Assembly: GCA_021795795.1 (NCBI GenBank)
Contig: JAJYPA010000175.1
Span: 1-14,111 of the forward strand
Direction of reading: 5' to 3'
DNA: 14,111 nucleotides
DNA from: Pseudomonadota bacterium
GTDB taxonomy: Bacteria; Pseudomonadota; Gammaproteobacteria; Halothiobacillales; Halothiobacillaceae
Position 1 is the stretch's first letter. Every line of letters starts with the position of its first letter. The translations under genes were made by a program, and so were the position numbers. Below, one piece after another: positions 6,901-11,622 of the stretch. The notes beneath the pieces were generated by a model. The model saw only the letters and a list, made by a program, of their open reading frames with translations. It was not told where the DNA came from and made no database searches.

Positions 6901-7399
6901 CGTCGCCGCCGTGGGCCACGATCACATGATCCCCACCATAGAGTATCTGACCGATCTGGACAGTTACCAGGCGGTTTCCACCACCAAGGAGGTCATGGCC
7001 ATACAGGCCATCGCCGACACCCCGCCTGATCAGCGGGTGGTCGCCGAAGCGATCCGCGAAGCCGTCAACGGCATCTATGGCTTCGACCCCGGCAGCCGCC
7101 TGGGGCGCCGCGTTGCCATGCGGATCATGCGCCAGGTGGAAGAGCATGCGCACCAGCACCGCATTTCCATCCAGGCCGCCGCGACGGCACTGGTTCATGA
7201 GATCGCCCGCTTCATCCCCGACCCAAGGTCCTTCCCGGAGGCTGCCGGACACTACCTGGAACGCCTTCAGGACCGCAACCGCTGGAACCGCATGTACATG
7301 GGCACCGGACCGTGGGCTAAGGCGACGTTGGCCCTGTTGGACATGCTCTACGAGGCGACATTCACGCCACGAGAACCAGAGGATGCCCCGCCCGGTTAG
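3965..7399 (+). CDS. Large DinG/XPD-like helicase with a Toprim-like N-terminal region
   Basis: This 1144-aa protein is probably a replicative or repair helicase of the element. The ATG at 3965 follows GAGGAGG by 2 nt; the frame is open back to 3872, but that start lacks a ribosome-binding site and would run through leader B. N-terminal part: VVLAASPLDAMA (about 147-158) and LPEPDGDDD (about 228-236) recall the two acidic Toprim motifs, but Ala stands where the first catalytic Glu is expected. Helicase core: Walker A GLGKT (374-378), motif Ia TPTVELAQE, Walker B VVDEQT (DEQT 529-532), motif VI QAVGRLRG (953-960). Between Walker A and B lie Cys432, 453, 466 and 472, followed by ARILIAPHAAL, which parallels the 4Fe-4S domain of DinG/XPD helicases. 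A DNA primase-helicase is possible; the SF2 helicase assignment is firmer. The amber stop is followed by 63 in-frame codons. Confidence 0.8.
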   Translation: MIVEKEQIVNGLPTPISKARAEEQEAPGSVRQSAADKRWKAGTPATPEQIAEIANCPPHLAKAMAANRWAPRLDGSFRHGKAALLWPYYARRAGCLDLSALYLHTRNQSAEDYLGARENAVTTRIQEAATLFIPGNPNAPGKSRRMVVLAASPLDAMAVHEASPGADVYGIGTPNIPQWLIHRWIHLKKTLLVTVGLSASETQIIQAHAQQAGWYGMIRRAKTLAVVLPEPDGDDDVSASGHTDRITAWSILTTQGMDALKAFIQDSAMVYDPRIKGTTVTHPAPGDDRDGNGEQVAEDVTDECPAPQATIGHGNSRGARQKARALFRAARKTGRTRSDRDGWFSSLDDASDYLNTCLDDGARQHVAAMEAITGLGKTHAILALMLRDDRPHIMVTPTVELAQEAYRKILALASDDVKADIRLHIPRSEDTCQRYPTIQLLQTASRGPFAQVCKMSDVQQSIPGDCEHYETCPYMAGLKLDKQARILIAPHAALSGESSMLKQAGQPIRDSETGQWETPEETPRRIVVDEQTEAATLINLTHEDTKKNILALSHWNKKQTWVRDRMRGAMGDQFTEEKLQAGVDAYGKFSAALNTMYTEFSRWADPNLSRKPIAIRQSGVWRDLVDAYRKLPDALTLMDGSTLAERPVMPGRNEENIIPKQWLAALVQALKDGMIWIHNGNLVIGKEGGLWKNLMKQGGFYLDATIGLTQRQIILNTADSGVHTVAVHQPNLRVLQMLDGRQHGKASLAANGIGNELKLCVGDWRRLVIQYGHGQVAGILHKVMHNILMLAYGGDADDRTIPDADLIRAGDALERWGLTPGGKEWLSMLQSAGIPPNPRLAREAAGFTMEDVTMLGHWHKDDRGHNLWEKAKALFCWGAPLLTPDEYLIRYSVHRVIMKRHGVDLPEWDGSVTKGQAIETNGGEHTVTTQFPLPTLPEARAFVLDSVNAQIAQAVGRLRGVRRTAENPAQVFLFMGDFPVAAVGHDHMIPTIEYLTDLDSYQAVSTTKEVMAIQAIADTPPDQRVVAEAIREAVNGIYGFDPGSRLGRRVAMRIMRQVEEHAHQHRISIQAAATALVHEIARFIPDPRSFPEAAGHYLERLQDRNRWNRMYMGTGPWAKATLALLDMLYEATFTPREPEDAPPG

Positions 7400-7658
7400 A
7401 CGCCAACTCCGCAGCAAATCAGACCGAAGCAATATTCCGACGATGCCGGAGACCCCGCTGTGCCTGCCACACCAGAAACCACCGTCCCGGCCAGCAATCC
7501 GCCGATGCCCCACGACCCCCTCGCCTATTCGGCAAGGATCAGGCCCTGGAAAGCGGCGTTTCCGCGTAATTCGCGTCCGCATTCTCGATAATCACCATGA
7601 GTGGTGGGTGGGGATGAAAACCGAAGGGGCTTGGATCTGCAATTTCTGGCAGCCCAGG

Positions 7659-7714
7659 GGACACCCCCATCCCGACCCCGTAGTTTCAATATTGGCACCG
7701 GGATGGGGGTGTCC
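7659..7714. repeat. Perfect 16-bp inverted repeat
   Basis: The arms 7659-7674 (starting GGACACCCCC) and 7699-7714 (ending GGGGGTGTCC) are exact reverse complements over 16 bp with a 24-nt loop. CCAGG on the outside can extend the stem past a 2-nt bulge. There is no T run, so it is not a normal intrinsic terminator. It could be a replication or transfer structure, a strong mRNA 3' end, or the scar of a small mobile repeat. Confidence 0.75.
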
Positions 7715-7756
7715 TGGCCACTACGTGTATGCCTGAACCAAAGACTGGTGGTGGAT

Positions 7757-7809
7757 GGTGGTGGGGAAAGTAAAGAGGCATCTGCACCCTGCCCTCTTTT
7801 CCCTCCACC
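7757..7809. repeat. Imperfect inverted repeat, G-rich arm shared with 9227-9241
   Basis: GGTGG, GGG and AAAGAGG on the left (7757-7778) can pair with CCTCTTT, CCC and CCACC on the right (7793-7809), with small bulges. The first 15 bases of the left arm are 14/15 identical to 9227-9241. Both lie upstream of a copy of the dispersed leader, which suggests the two regions share ancestry. Confidence 0.4.
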
Positions 7810-7870
7810 CCAAACCACCCAGTGGCGGAGAGGAAGAGAGACCAATCCCAGACGGCAGATGGCATAGCCG

Positions 7871-7971
7871 GAAAACGCTCGGTATTTTCAATAGGTGCGA
7901 GCCCGAATCAGGGGCGCATGAAACCGGGTAAGGATGGAGATGGTGTGAGTTCACGAATATGGATATGGAGG
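7871..7971 (+). promoter_or_regulatory. Dispersed leader element, copy C
   Basis: GAAAAC precedes an exact core GCTCGGTATTTTCA (7877-7890), followed by ATAG as in copy B. GTGCG (7895-7899) pairs with CGCAT (7915-7919), and CCC (7902-7904) with GGG (7911-7913), giving a hairpin with loop GAATCA. The core is 103 bases before the start at 7980. The leader ends in GGAGG (7967-7971). Confidence 0.65.
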
Positions 7972-7979
7972 AATGAGTG

Positions 7980-8366
7980 ATGACCACGAGAAAGAAGCTG
8001 GAGAAACGCAGGCGCCGCGGCGTGGCGAAGGCGAAGGTCTTGCGGCAGCGGGCCTTCGCGTGGGTGAGGTCCGTGCCCGGCGATGTCGCTTTCGGCATGG
8101 ACGGATGGTCTAAGGAATGTTCCGCCAAAGAGATGCTCATCATCGAAGAAGCCGCCGCCATGAGCGATGAAGAGCGTGGCATCGCGGTCATTGCCGATGT
8201 GCTGAACGAGAGACATGGGTACGTGCCGGGGCATCGGGATCGGGTCGGCTTGCGGTCTGTCCGAAATTGCTTCCAGATGATTCGCGACCACGCCTGCCAG
8301 CGAGGCATCTCCTTCCGGGCCAGCGCCCGGCAACTAGCTAAATCGAAGACCGTGATGCAACCATGA
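7980..8366 (+). CDS. Unknown 128-aa basic protein
   Basis: GGAGG ends 8 nt before this ATG. A GTG at 7977 is in frame but less well spaced. The N-terminus is strongly basic (TTRKKLEKRRRRGVAKAKVLRQR), followed by an acidic helical middle (KEMLIIEEAAAMSDEERG) and a basic C-terminal third (RSVRNCFQMIRDHACQRGISFRASARQLAKSK). I recognise no family. Charge pattern and size suggest a nucleic-acid-binding protein. It stands alone between two non-coding stretches and carries leader copy C, so it is probably controlled together with the helicase and the genes at 9348 and 9701. Confidence 0.7.
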   Translation: MTTRKKLEKRRRRGVAKAKVLRQRAFAWVRSVPGDVAFGMDGWSKECSAKEMLIIEEAAAMSDEERGIAVIADVLNERHGYVPGHRDRVGLRSVRNCFQMIRDHACQRGISFRASARQLAKSKTVMQP

Positions 8367-8663
8367 GTGCGTTCCTCCTGCTGTTACTTTAAGGCCGCTT
8401 TCCTTCCATCCTACCCCATAACACTAAAGCCGCCTATCCACCCGTGGTAGCGCGATTGTCACGGTGACAGGCTCCTCCCGCCGGATGACCGCGGACCAGT
8501 TCGTTATTCTTATTCACCTGGACCAGTTCCGTTAATTAACATCCTTACCAATCATCAGGTTAGCAAACTGTCCGTTACTAACGTTTCGCACTGCATCCAA
8601 ACCCCAAACAGCCCGGCGCAAGCCCAGTACTCCATGACACCATCATTCATGGAGGTTTTCGTC
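8367..8663. other. Non-coding stretch with palindromes and direct repeats; candidate origin or control region
   Basis: I see no gene. TGTCAC-G-GTGACA (8457-8469) is a perfect odd palindrome. GGACCAGTTCGTTATT (8493-8508) recurs as GGACCAGTTCCGTTAATT at 8520-8537, 27 bases later. GTTAATTAAC (8531-8540) and CGTTA-C-TAACG (8573-8583) are perfect palindromes, and GTTAG...CTAAC bridges 8559-8582. The region from 8500 to 8585 is more AT-rich than its surroundings. Iteron-like repeats plus an AT-rich stretch in an element with a replication-type helicase fit an origin, but an operator array would look similar. Confidence 0.4.
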
Positions 8664-9209
8664 ATGGGCCGCACTGGACACCACCTTACCGGACTTGCCG
8701 CAGGGCTTCTTGTCGCCGCCGCAGGCTGGCACGCGTTCGGACCGATTGCGCTGGCCGCCGTCCCCTTCGGCTGGTCTGGCGGTTCCGCGCCGGACTGGCT
8801 GGAAATTGCCCATGCCGAGTTCTCCGGTTCCCGGCAGAAGTGGGTCCGGGTGTCGGTCATCCCGCACCGGACCATTACCCACTGGTGGCCGGTATGGCTG
8901 GCTCTCGCGCTGTTGGTGGCGGTCTGGCCGGTTCATCTTCCCGCTATCCGTTTCTTTGCTTCACACCCTCTGGAAATCGACGGCGTTCTGCGCATGGCAC
9001 TGGCGGGTTTCACCGCAGGCGGCGTCATACACCTGCTGATGGATGTACCGAACCCCACCGGCATCCCCATCCTGACGCCCATGGCCCGCAGTCGCTGGAG
9101 CTTGCGCTGGTGGAAATCCGGAAATTCGCTGGAGCCATTGGCGGGGATGGTAATGGCGCTCATGGCCGGGGCGATGCTCTGGGTGGCGATCAGTCCACGG
9201 GGATGGTGA
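8664..9209 (+). CDS. YdjM-type membrane-bound metal-dependent hydrolase
   Basis: This 181-aa protein carries the conserved marks of the YdjM/YfhO-like family (LexA-regulated inner-membrane hydrolases): HH at 6-7, SAPDW at 41-45, PHRTITH at 67-73, and GGVIHLLMDVPNPTG at 119-133, with His68, His73, His123 and Asp127 as likely metal ligands. Hydrophobic segments at about 10-36, 76-90, 108-126 and 162-177 indicate an integral inner-membrane protein. The substrate of this family is not established. GGAGG (8651-8655) stands 8 nt before the ATG at 8664; an in-frame ATG at 8634 has no such site. It is the only predicted membrane protein in this part of the element. Confidence 0.85.
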   Translation: MGRTGHHLTGLAAGLLVAAAGWHAFGPIALAAVPFGWSGGSAPDWLEIAHAEFSGSRQKWVRVSVIPHRTITHWWPVWLALALLVAVWPVHLPAIRFFASHPLEIDGVLRMALAGFTAGGVIHLLMDVPNPTGIPILTPMARSRWSLRWWKSGNSLEPLAGMVMALMAGAMLWVAISPRGW

Positions 9210-9253
9210 GGGTTGCACCCGGTAGGGGTGGTGGGAAAAGTGAAAAACCCTCA
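9207..9253. repeat. Inverted repeat at the end of the YdjM-type gene
   Basis: TGAGGGTT (9207-9214), which contains the stop codon, is perfectly complementary to AACCCTCA (9246-9253). Inside it CACCC and GGGTG form a nested 5-bp hairpin around GGTAG. The loop includes the G-rich 15-mer shared with 7757-7771. There is no T run. It may stabilise the mRNA end or insulate leader D. Confidence 0.4.
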
Positions 9254-9256
9254 ACT

Positions 9257-9340
9257 GAAAAAACGCTCGCTATTTTCAAGGGGTGTGGGGAACACCCGCA
9301 CCCGGCCGGACGGCAACTATCCGGTGACCATGAATGAGGA
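9257..9340 (+). promoter_or_regulatory. Dispersed leader element, copy D
   Basis: An A-rich run precedes GCTCGCTATTTTCA (9265-9278, one mismatch to the core), 83 bases before the start at 9348. A 9-bp stem forms between GGGTGTGGG (9281-9289) and CCCGCACCC (9295-9303), with one G-U pair and loop GAACA. A second stem forms between CCGGA (9306-9310) and TCCGG (9320-9324). The 60 bases 9265-9324 are 55/60 identical to copy E. Confidence 0.7.
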
Positions 9341-9347
9341 TTTACCA

Positions 9348-9602
9348 ATGGACAAGAGCACCTACGAAGCACAATTGGCCGCGAACTTTGTGGCAAGCGA
9401 GATCCGCAAAAGCGGGACCAATGTTTTCAGCCGCATGGCGCAACTGAAAGAAATCTATGCCCGTGAAGATTTTGCCATGACTGAACTGACGGATTTGCTG
9501 AATCCGGATTGGAAATCACCGGGGCAGATCGAGGCGGAGCAGGCAGCCGCTGAAGAGGCGGCCGCAGCCGTGACAGCCAAGCCACGCCGCAAAGCGGCGT
9601 AA
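9348..9602 (+). CDS. Unknown 84-aa helical protein
   Basis: The ATG at 9348 follows GAGGA by about 7 nt; upstream in-frame starts at 9330 and 9213 lack ribosome-binding sites and the latter would run through leader D. The protein reads as mostly helical (STYEAQLAANFVASEIRKSG, then VFSRMAQLKEIYAREDFAMTEL). An Ala and Glu-rich helix (IEAEQAAAEEAAAAV) follows, and the protein ends in a short basic tail, KPRRKAA. A similar PRKAA tail ends the next protein. I recognise no family. It is closely followed by leader E, so this gene and the next have near-identical leaders. Confidence 0.7.
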   Translation: MDKSTYEAQLAANFVASEIRKSGTNVFSRMAQLKEIYAREDFAMTELTDLLNPDWKSPGQIEAEQAAAEEAAAAVTAKPRRKAA

Positions 9603-9606
9603 CCCG

Positions 9607-9693
9607 AAAAAAATGGCTCGGTATTTTCAAGGGGTGTGGGAACCACCCGCACCCGGCCGGACGGGAACCATCCGGCGCAGATATGAACAGGAG
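9607..9693 (+). promoter_or_regulatory. Dispersed leader element, copy E
   Basis: A run of seven A precedes an exact core (9616-9629), 85 bases before the start at 9701. GGGTGTGGG (9632-9640) pairs with CCCGCACCC (9646-9654), loop AACCA; CCGGA (9657-9661) pairs with TCCGG (9671-9675) and the stem can continue with GG/CC. Relative to copy D the stems are unchanged except G-U to G-C. AGGAG (9689-9693) is the ribosome-binding site. A 36-codon frame starting at 9613 (MARYFQG...) overlaps the leader but has no ribosome-binding site. Confidence 0.7.
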
Positions 9694-9700
9694 TTTTATC

Positions 9701-10696
9701 ATGAAGACGATCTACATGTGTAACCTGAACAGCACCATCAAAACCGTCACCGCCGATCTCGCCGCTTCCATCAAGGCGCTGATTCCCGTCAAAAAGGAAC
9801 TGAAGACCTGGCAGCCGGGTCGCCCCGAGCATGAAGCTGCCTTGGCGCTCAAGGCGGCCCTGGACACGCGGATTGCGCATTTCAGGAAGCAGCTTGCTGA
9901 TGCCAAGCGTCTGAAGAAAAGCCCGGAAGTGCTGCGGCGCCATGCCATTTGTGGGTCGGTGGAACGCCTCGCAAAATATGGCATGGACCTGGCAAAGGCG
10001 GACTCGGTGAACTGCTATGTGAATGATGCGCCTGGCGGCAAGGTCGAAGCCGCGACCGAAAACACCAACAACTGGAACTACTACGCCAAGTCCTACACCA
10101 AGGCTGGGGGTTTTCCCAAGGTTGAACACGACGTGGTTATCACGGTCGACCCCAACTGGGACAAACAGGTCTACGACCGCGACCTGGAGTTTCTGGGCGG
10201 CATGCTGACCCTTGCTGCCCGCCCGGCGCACAAGGGCCGCAACCGCAAGGCGCTGGAACTGGCTGCAAAGTACGACATCGTTCTGCTTGAGGCCGTCTGG
10301 ATGCGCAAGGGCCGCGGCTTTCAGGTGACTACGGAGTCCGGGTTCATTGCCGTCAAGCACACTTCCCTGGGGCTGATTCCGGCGACCGCCTATCACAGCA
10401 CCACCTCAGCCATGAATGCGGTTGAAGGCTCGCACCGCAAGTTCCAGAACATCGACAGCCTGCCGCTGGAAGTCCGCGATGTGCCCGCCGACGCCGTGGC
10501 GACATGGGCGGACGCGGCAGGGGTTGGCGCCTGCCGCACCGGTGTCATCCACTGGTGCAATCTGGTGGGCATCGACCACACCGCATCCAGCGTTCCGCTG
10601 ATCGAGGTCGTGCGCGGGTACTACCTGAAGCCCGCGCCGGAAGCCAAGGCCATCATCCTGCGGGTGCTGAAATCCTGCCCCCGCAAGGCGGCCTGA
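9701..10696 (+). CDS. Unknown 331-aa element protein
   Basis: AGGAG lies 7 nt before this ATG; an in-frame ATG at 9683 lies before that site and is unlikely to be used. The N-terminal third is helical and basic (IKALIPVKKELKTW, LDTRIAHFRKQLADAKRLKKSPEVLRRH). A central region is rich in Asn, Tyr and Trp (ENTNNWNYYAKSYTKAGG) and is followed by beta-like segments (HDVVITVDP, GFQVTTESGFIAVKHTS) and a mixed C-terminal domain ending in PRKAA. No membrane segment or signal peptide is evident, and I recognise no family. Codon usage is GC-rich and well adapted, suggesting good expression. It shares its leader with the gene at 9348. Confidence 0.75.
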   Translation: MKTIYMCNLNSTIKTVTADLAASIKALIPVKKELKTWQPGRPEHEAALALKAALDTRIAHFRKQLADAKRLKKSPEVLRRHAICGSVERLAKYGMDLAKADSVNCYVNDAPGGKVEAATENTNNWNYYAKSYTKAGGFPKVEHDVVITVDPNWDKQVYDRDLEFLGGMLTLAARPAHKGRNRKALELAAKYDIVLLEAVWMRKGRGFQVTTESGFIAVKHTSLGLIPATAYHSTTSAMNAVEGSHRKFQNIDSLPLEVRDVPADAVATWADAAGVGACRTGVIHWCNLVGIDHTASSVPLIEVVRGYYLKPAPEAKAIILRVLKSCPRKAA

Positions 10697-10712
10697 AGCG
10701 TTGTTATCGGAC

Positions 10713-10740
10713 TGCGCCCTCGCAAGGGGTGCAGGCCTTT
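10713..10740 (+). terminator. Weak hairpin after the 331-aa gene
   Basis: TGC-G-CCC (10713-10719) pairs with GGG-T-GCA (10727-10733), including one G-U pair, with loop of about 7 nt; four T follow five bases later (10738-10741). It could be a weak intrinsic terminator, but the T run is short and offset. Confidence 0.3.
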
Positions 10741-10806
10741 TGCAAGAAAGTTCACGTTGTATTTTTCTTTTTCCAGTAACCCCATCACCACCAAAGGAGT
10801 TTCATC

Positions 10807-11121
10807 ATGAGCAACAGCAATAGCCGTAAAGACTACATCAACGATCCCGACTTCATCGCCGACCTGGCGGTGGCCCAGCTTTCCTTCATGGTGGCCAACA
10901 TTGTTGCCGTGGTGAGTGCCACCGTGGTTGACCACCACGGCCATGAGTCCATCGACGTCCAGAAAATGCACTACGAGCAGGGCGTCCGCCGCATCGTGCG
11001 CAACATAGTGACGGAGATGGGCGTGTTCGCCGGAGACGACGCCTCCATGGACCGTCTGGTCGCCATGGGGCACAAAATCGCCGAAGAGCGGGCGTTGGCC
11101 GATGAAGGGAAGACATCATGA
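10807..11121 (+). CDS. Unknown 104-aa protein, first of a paralogous pair
   Basis: AAAGGAG lies 7 nt before the ATG. The protein is a small, mostly helical soluble protein: DPDFIADLAVAQLSFMVANIV, then HESIDVQKMHYEQGVRRIVRNIVTEMG, then DDASMDRLVAMGHKIAEE. The next protein follows the same plan at the same spacings, so the two are probably an old tandem duplication. The Val, Ala and Phe-rich stretch at about 27-43 is hydrophobic but short and could be an amphipathic or buried helix. The stop overlaps the next start as ATGA. I recognise no family. There is no copy of the dispersed leader before it. Confidence 0.75.
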   Translation: MSNSNSRKDYINDPDFIADLAVAQLSFMVANIVAVVSATVVDHHGHESIDVQKMHYEQGVRRIVRNIVTEMGVFAGDDASMDRLVAMGHKIAEERALADEGKTS

Positions 11122-11495
11122 CCACAGCCGCCGAATTCTATGGCGATCCGGCGGTGCTGGATGAACTTGCCGTCCTCTACTCCGGGATAACCGTTTCGTT
11201 TCTGGCACCAGTGGTCATTGGCATGCTGGCCGGCAGAGAGGAAGATTCCGGCCGTTTTTTGCCAGACCAGGAAAGGCAGCACATTTTCCGCGATGACGTG
11301 CGAACGGCATCCATCGCCGTTCTGCATGCCATGGGTGACCCCGCGAGGTTGAACATGCGACTGGACCAGATCATGCGTGAGGGGACGGAAATCGCACGGA
11401 AGGAATACCCCGCCGTGGATGCTTTCCTACGTGGGGAGTTTGACGACTTCATGCGAAAGGTGCTTGCCGATCCGTCACCGTCTGAATCCGGATAG
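11118..11495 (+). CDS. Unknown 125-aa protein, second of a paralogous pair
   Basis: This protein is translationally coupled to the previous gene through ATGA and has its own AAGGGAAG before the start. The layout mirrors its neighbour: DPAVLDELAVLYSGITVSFLAPVVI, then a charged linker, then QHIFRDDVRTASIAVLHAMGDPARLNMRLDQIMREGTEIARKE. Shared positions include the DP-x-(V/F)-(L/I) and LAV near the start, an arginine after Val in the middle helix, MG before the DP/DDA turn, and M-G-x-(K/E)-IA near the end. The last 20 residues are an extra acidic tail. Coupled synthesis suggests the two may form a heterodimer. An intrinsic terminator follows. Confidence 0.75.
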   Translation: MTTAAEFYGDPAVLDELAVLYSGITVSFLAPVVIGMLAGREEDSGRFLPDQERQHIFRDDVRTASIAVLHAMGDPARLNMRLDQIMREGTEIARKEYPAVDAFLRGEFDDFMRKVLADPSPSESG

Positions 11496-11525
11496 CCCTC
11501 CAGTTTTCATCTTTTTTGACCATAC

Positions 11526-11549
11526 GCCGGCCTCGCGCCGGTTTTTTTT
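11526..11549 (+). terminator. Intrinsic terminator after the paralogous pair
   Basis: CCGGC (11527-11531) and GCCGG (11537-11541) form a GC-only stem around CTCGC, followed directly by eight T (11542-11549). The stem is short but the T run is excellent. It separates this operon from the large gene that follows. Confidence 0.75.
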
Positions 11550-11622
11550 GCTTTTCGACCCTCAACAGGTGGTCGCCTGCCCAGTACTTCCATGAATCCC
11601 TCAAGAGACATGGAGCATGGAC

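Larger units (their letters stand above)
7400..7868 (+). other. Non-coding stretch with in-frame extension of the helicase
   Basis: No gene here is well supported. From 7400 to 7588 the helicase frame stays open for 63 codons after the TAG and reads as a Pro and Ala-rich tail, ending at TAA 7589-7591. In another frame an ATG at 7443 opens 97 codons to 7736 with a Trp-rich middle, but it lacks a ribosome-binding site. The rest holds two inverted repeats, described separately, then GC-rich sequence up to leader copy C. Confidence 0.5.

Noticed and set aside
7443..7736. Possible 97-aa gene with a Trp-rich middle after the helicase
   Set aside because: No ribosome-binding site, it overlaps the in-frame helicase extension and includes both arms of the 16-bp inverted repeat; not excluded, but not supportable.
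9265..9630. TATTTT in the leader core as a plain -10 promoter box
   Set aside because: No conserved -35 lies 16-18 bp upstream in the five copies, and conservation extends well beyond a promoter box; a promoter needing an activator remains possible.
9613..9723. 36-codon frame in leader E with a similar frame in leader D
   Set aside because: Leader D has ACG in place of ATG, leaders B and C stop after six codons, and none has a ribosome-binding site, so nucleotide conservation explains it better.
9455..10396. Minus-strand open frame of 313 codons over the genes at 9348 and 9701
   Set aside because: It crosses leader E and both plus-strand genes, which have good ribosome-binding sites and shared leaders.
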